A stretch of DNA of 64,000 nucleotides. Origin: Cliona cf. orientalis (lineage: Eukaryota > Porifera > Demospongiae > Clionaida > Clionaidae). How positions within the stretch are numbered: position 1 is the stretch's first letter; each line of letters opens with the position of its first letter. Location of the stretch: NCBI GenBank assembly GCA_963930775.1, contig OZ005691.1, positions 1,426,001-1,490,000 of the forward strand, written 5' to 3'. The position numbers were made by a program, and so were the translations under genes. A model generated the notes under the pieces. The model ran no database searches. It was not told the origin of the DNA and saw nothing but the letters and a program-made list of their open reading frames with translations. Positions 63,669 through 64,000 of this stretch are shown here, in pieces.

Positions 63669-64000
63669 CTCCAATTTGATAAGAGGTTTACTGTTTTTAT
63701 ATGGCACGGAGAGCTCAAGAGGACATAGTACATACGCCAGTACTGTGCCAGTCACGCCCCTACATGGAGATCGAAGGTCACATGATCAGTTCCTGTCATG
63801 CACAAGGTCAAAGGTCAATGATACTGTGCTTTAAATGGAAAATCCTTTTCTAGTATCCGTTAATTTGATGGTTGTGAAGGTCTCTGAATTTATCATATCC
63901 AACTGAAATCTTCTCATCCGGGATTTTATTCTATACTTGTACCATGGTTGTAAATTCTGACCAATCAGATTTCTCCATATGGGGTTGATAAATCACTTAT
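63669..64000. other. No gene seen
   Basis: Mixed sequence. It ends with a TGACCAATCAGAT motif (63959-63971) like those in the repeats at 16117 and 16940. Confidence 0.3.

Overview
This is eukaryotic nuclear DNA from an early-branching animal, most likely a demosponge (inference). The genes have GT-AG introns, often in phase with conserved protein modules. Protein architectures are metazoan: a ZC3H18-like CCCH finger, PA14 + chondroitin-GalNAc-transferase-type enzymes, an ankyrin + patatin iPLA2, and a kelch + ROC/COR + Death protein. The N-terminus of one gene resembles F-box/LRR-like families I associate with sponges. Non-coding DNA is AT-rich and full of GA/CT microsatellites, short foldback elements and dispersed repeats. 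No species can be named from the sequence alone.

Layout. (1) 1-122 may be the 5' end of a minus-strand gene that shares a promoter with the next gene. (2) 2049-9161 (+) is an 11-coding-exon ZC3H18-like RNA-processing factor. (3) 9162-14616 has no convincing gene and is a pile-up of foldback and terminal-inverted-repeat elements. (4) 14743-15680 (+) is a four-exon secreted Pro/Ala-rich protein with dibasic sites, behind a clear TATA box and followed by an 80-bp perfect palindrome. (5) 15681-21470 is repeats: duplicated AT-rich blocks, a tRNA-derived SINE candidate, a ~1.2 kb dispersed repeat and a 1.18 kb foldback. (6) 21492-23664 (+) is an F-box/LRR-like protein broken by a one-base frame change. 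(7) 23665-25976 is more TIR elements. (8) 25977-34642 and 35342-52127 (+) are tandem paralogues of a PA14-containing B4GALNT3/4-like Golgi glycosyltransferase, each with 17 exons and matching intron phases. (9) 52756-56539 (+) is a kelch-ROC-COR-Death protein. (10) 56806-61529 (+) is a PLA2G6-like calcium-independent phospholipase A2 with a potential N-myristoylation site. (11) 62411-63358 (-) is a tyrosine recombinase from a mobile element. The right end is G-rich repeat DNA.

The genes form no operon; the only clear relationship is the tandem B4GALNT duplication. The most unusual material is repeat biology. A 16-mer, TCTGGTAAAGGTCGTC, occurs five times as a coding tandem repeat in the ZC3H18-like gene and, as near-exact copies, at about a dozen non-coding places. 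The palindrome GCGCATGCGC is heavily over-represented. A family of TAG(C/T)CTCG foldback mini-elements carries 9-bp target duplications. GA and CT tracts sit against the splice sites of many introns. All gene models were built by eye from open frames, splice signals and phase continuity; no alignment or expression data were used.
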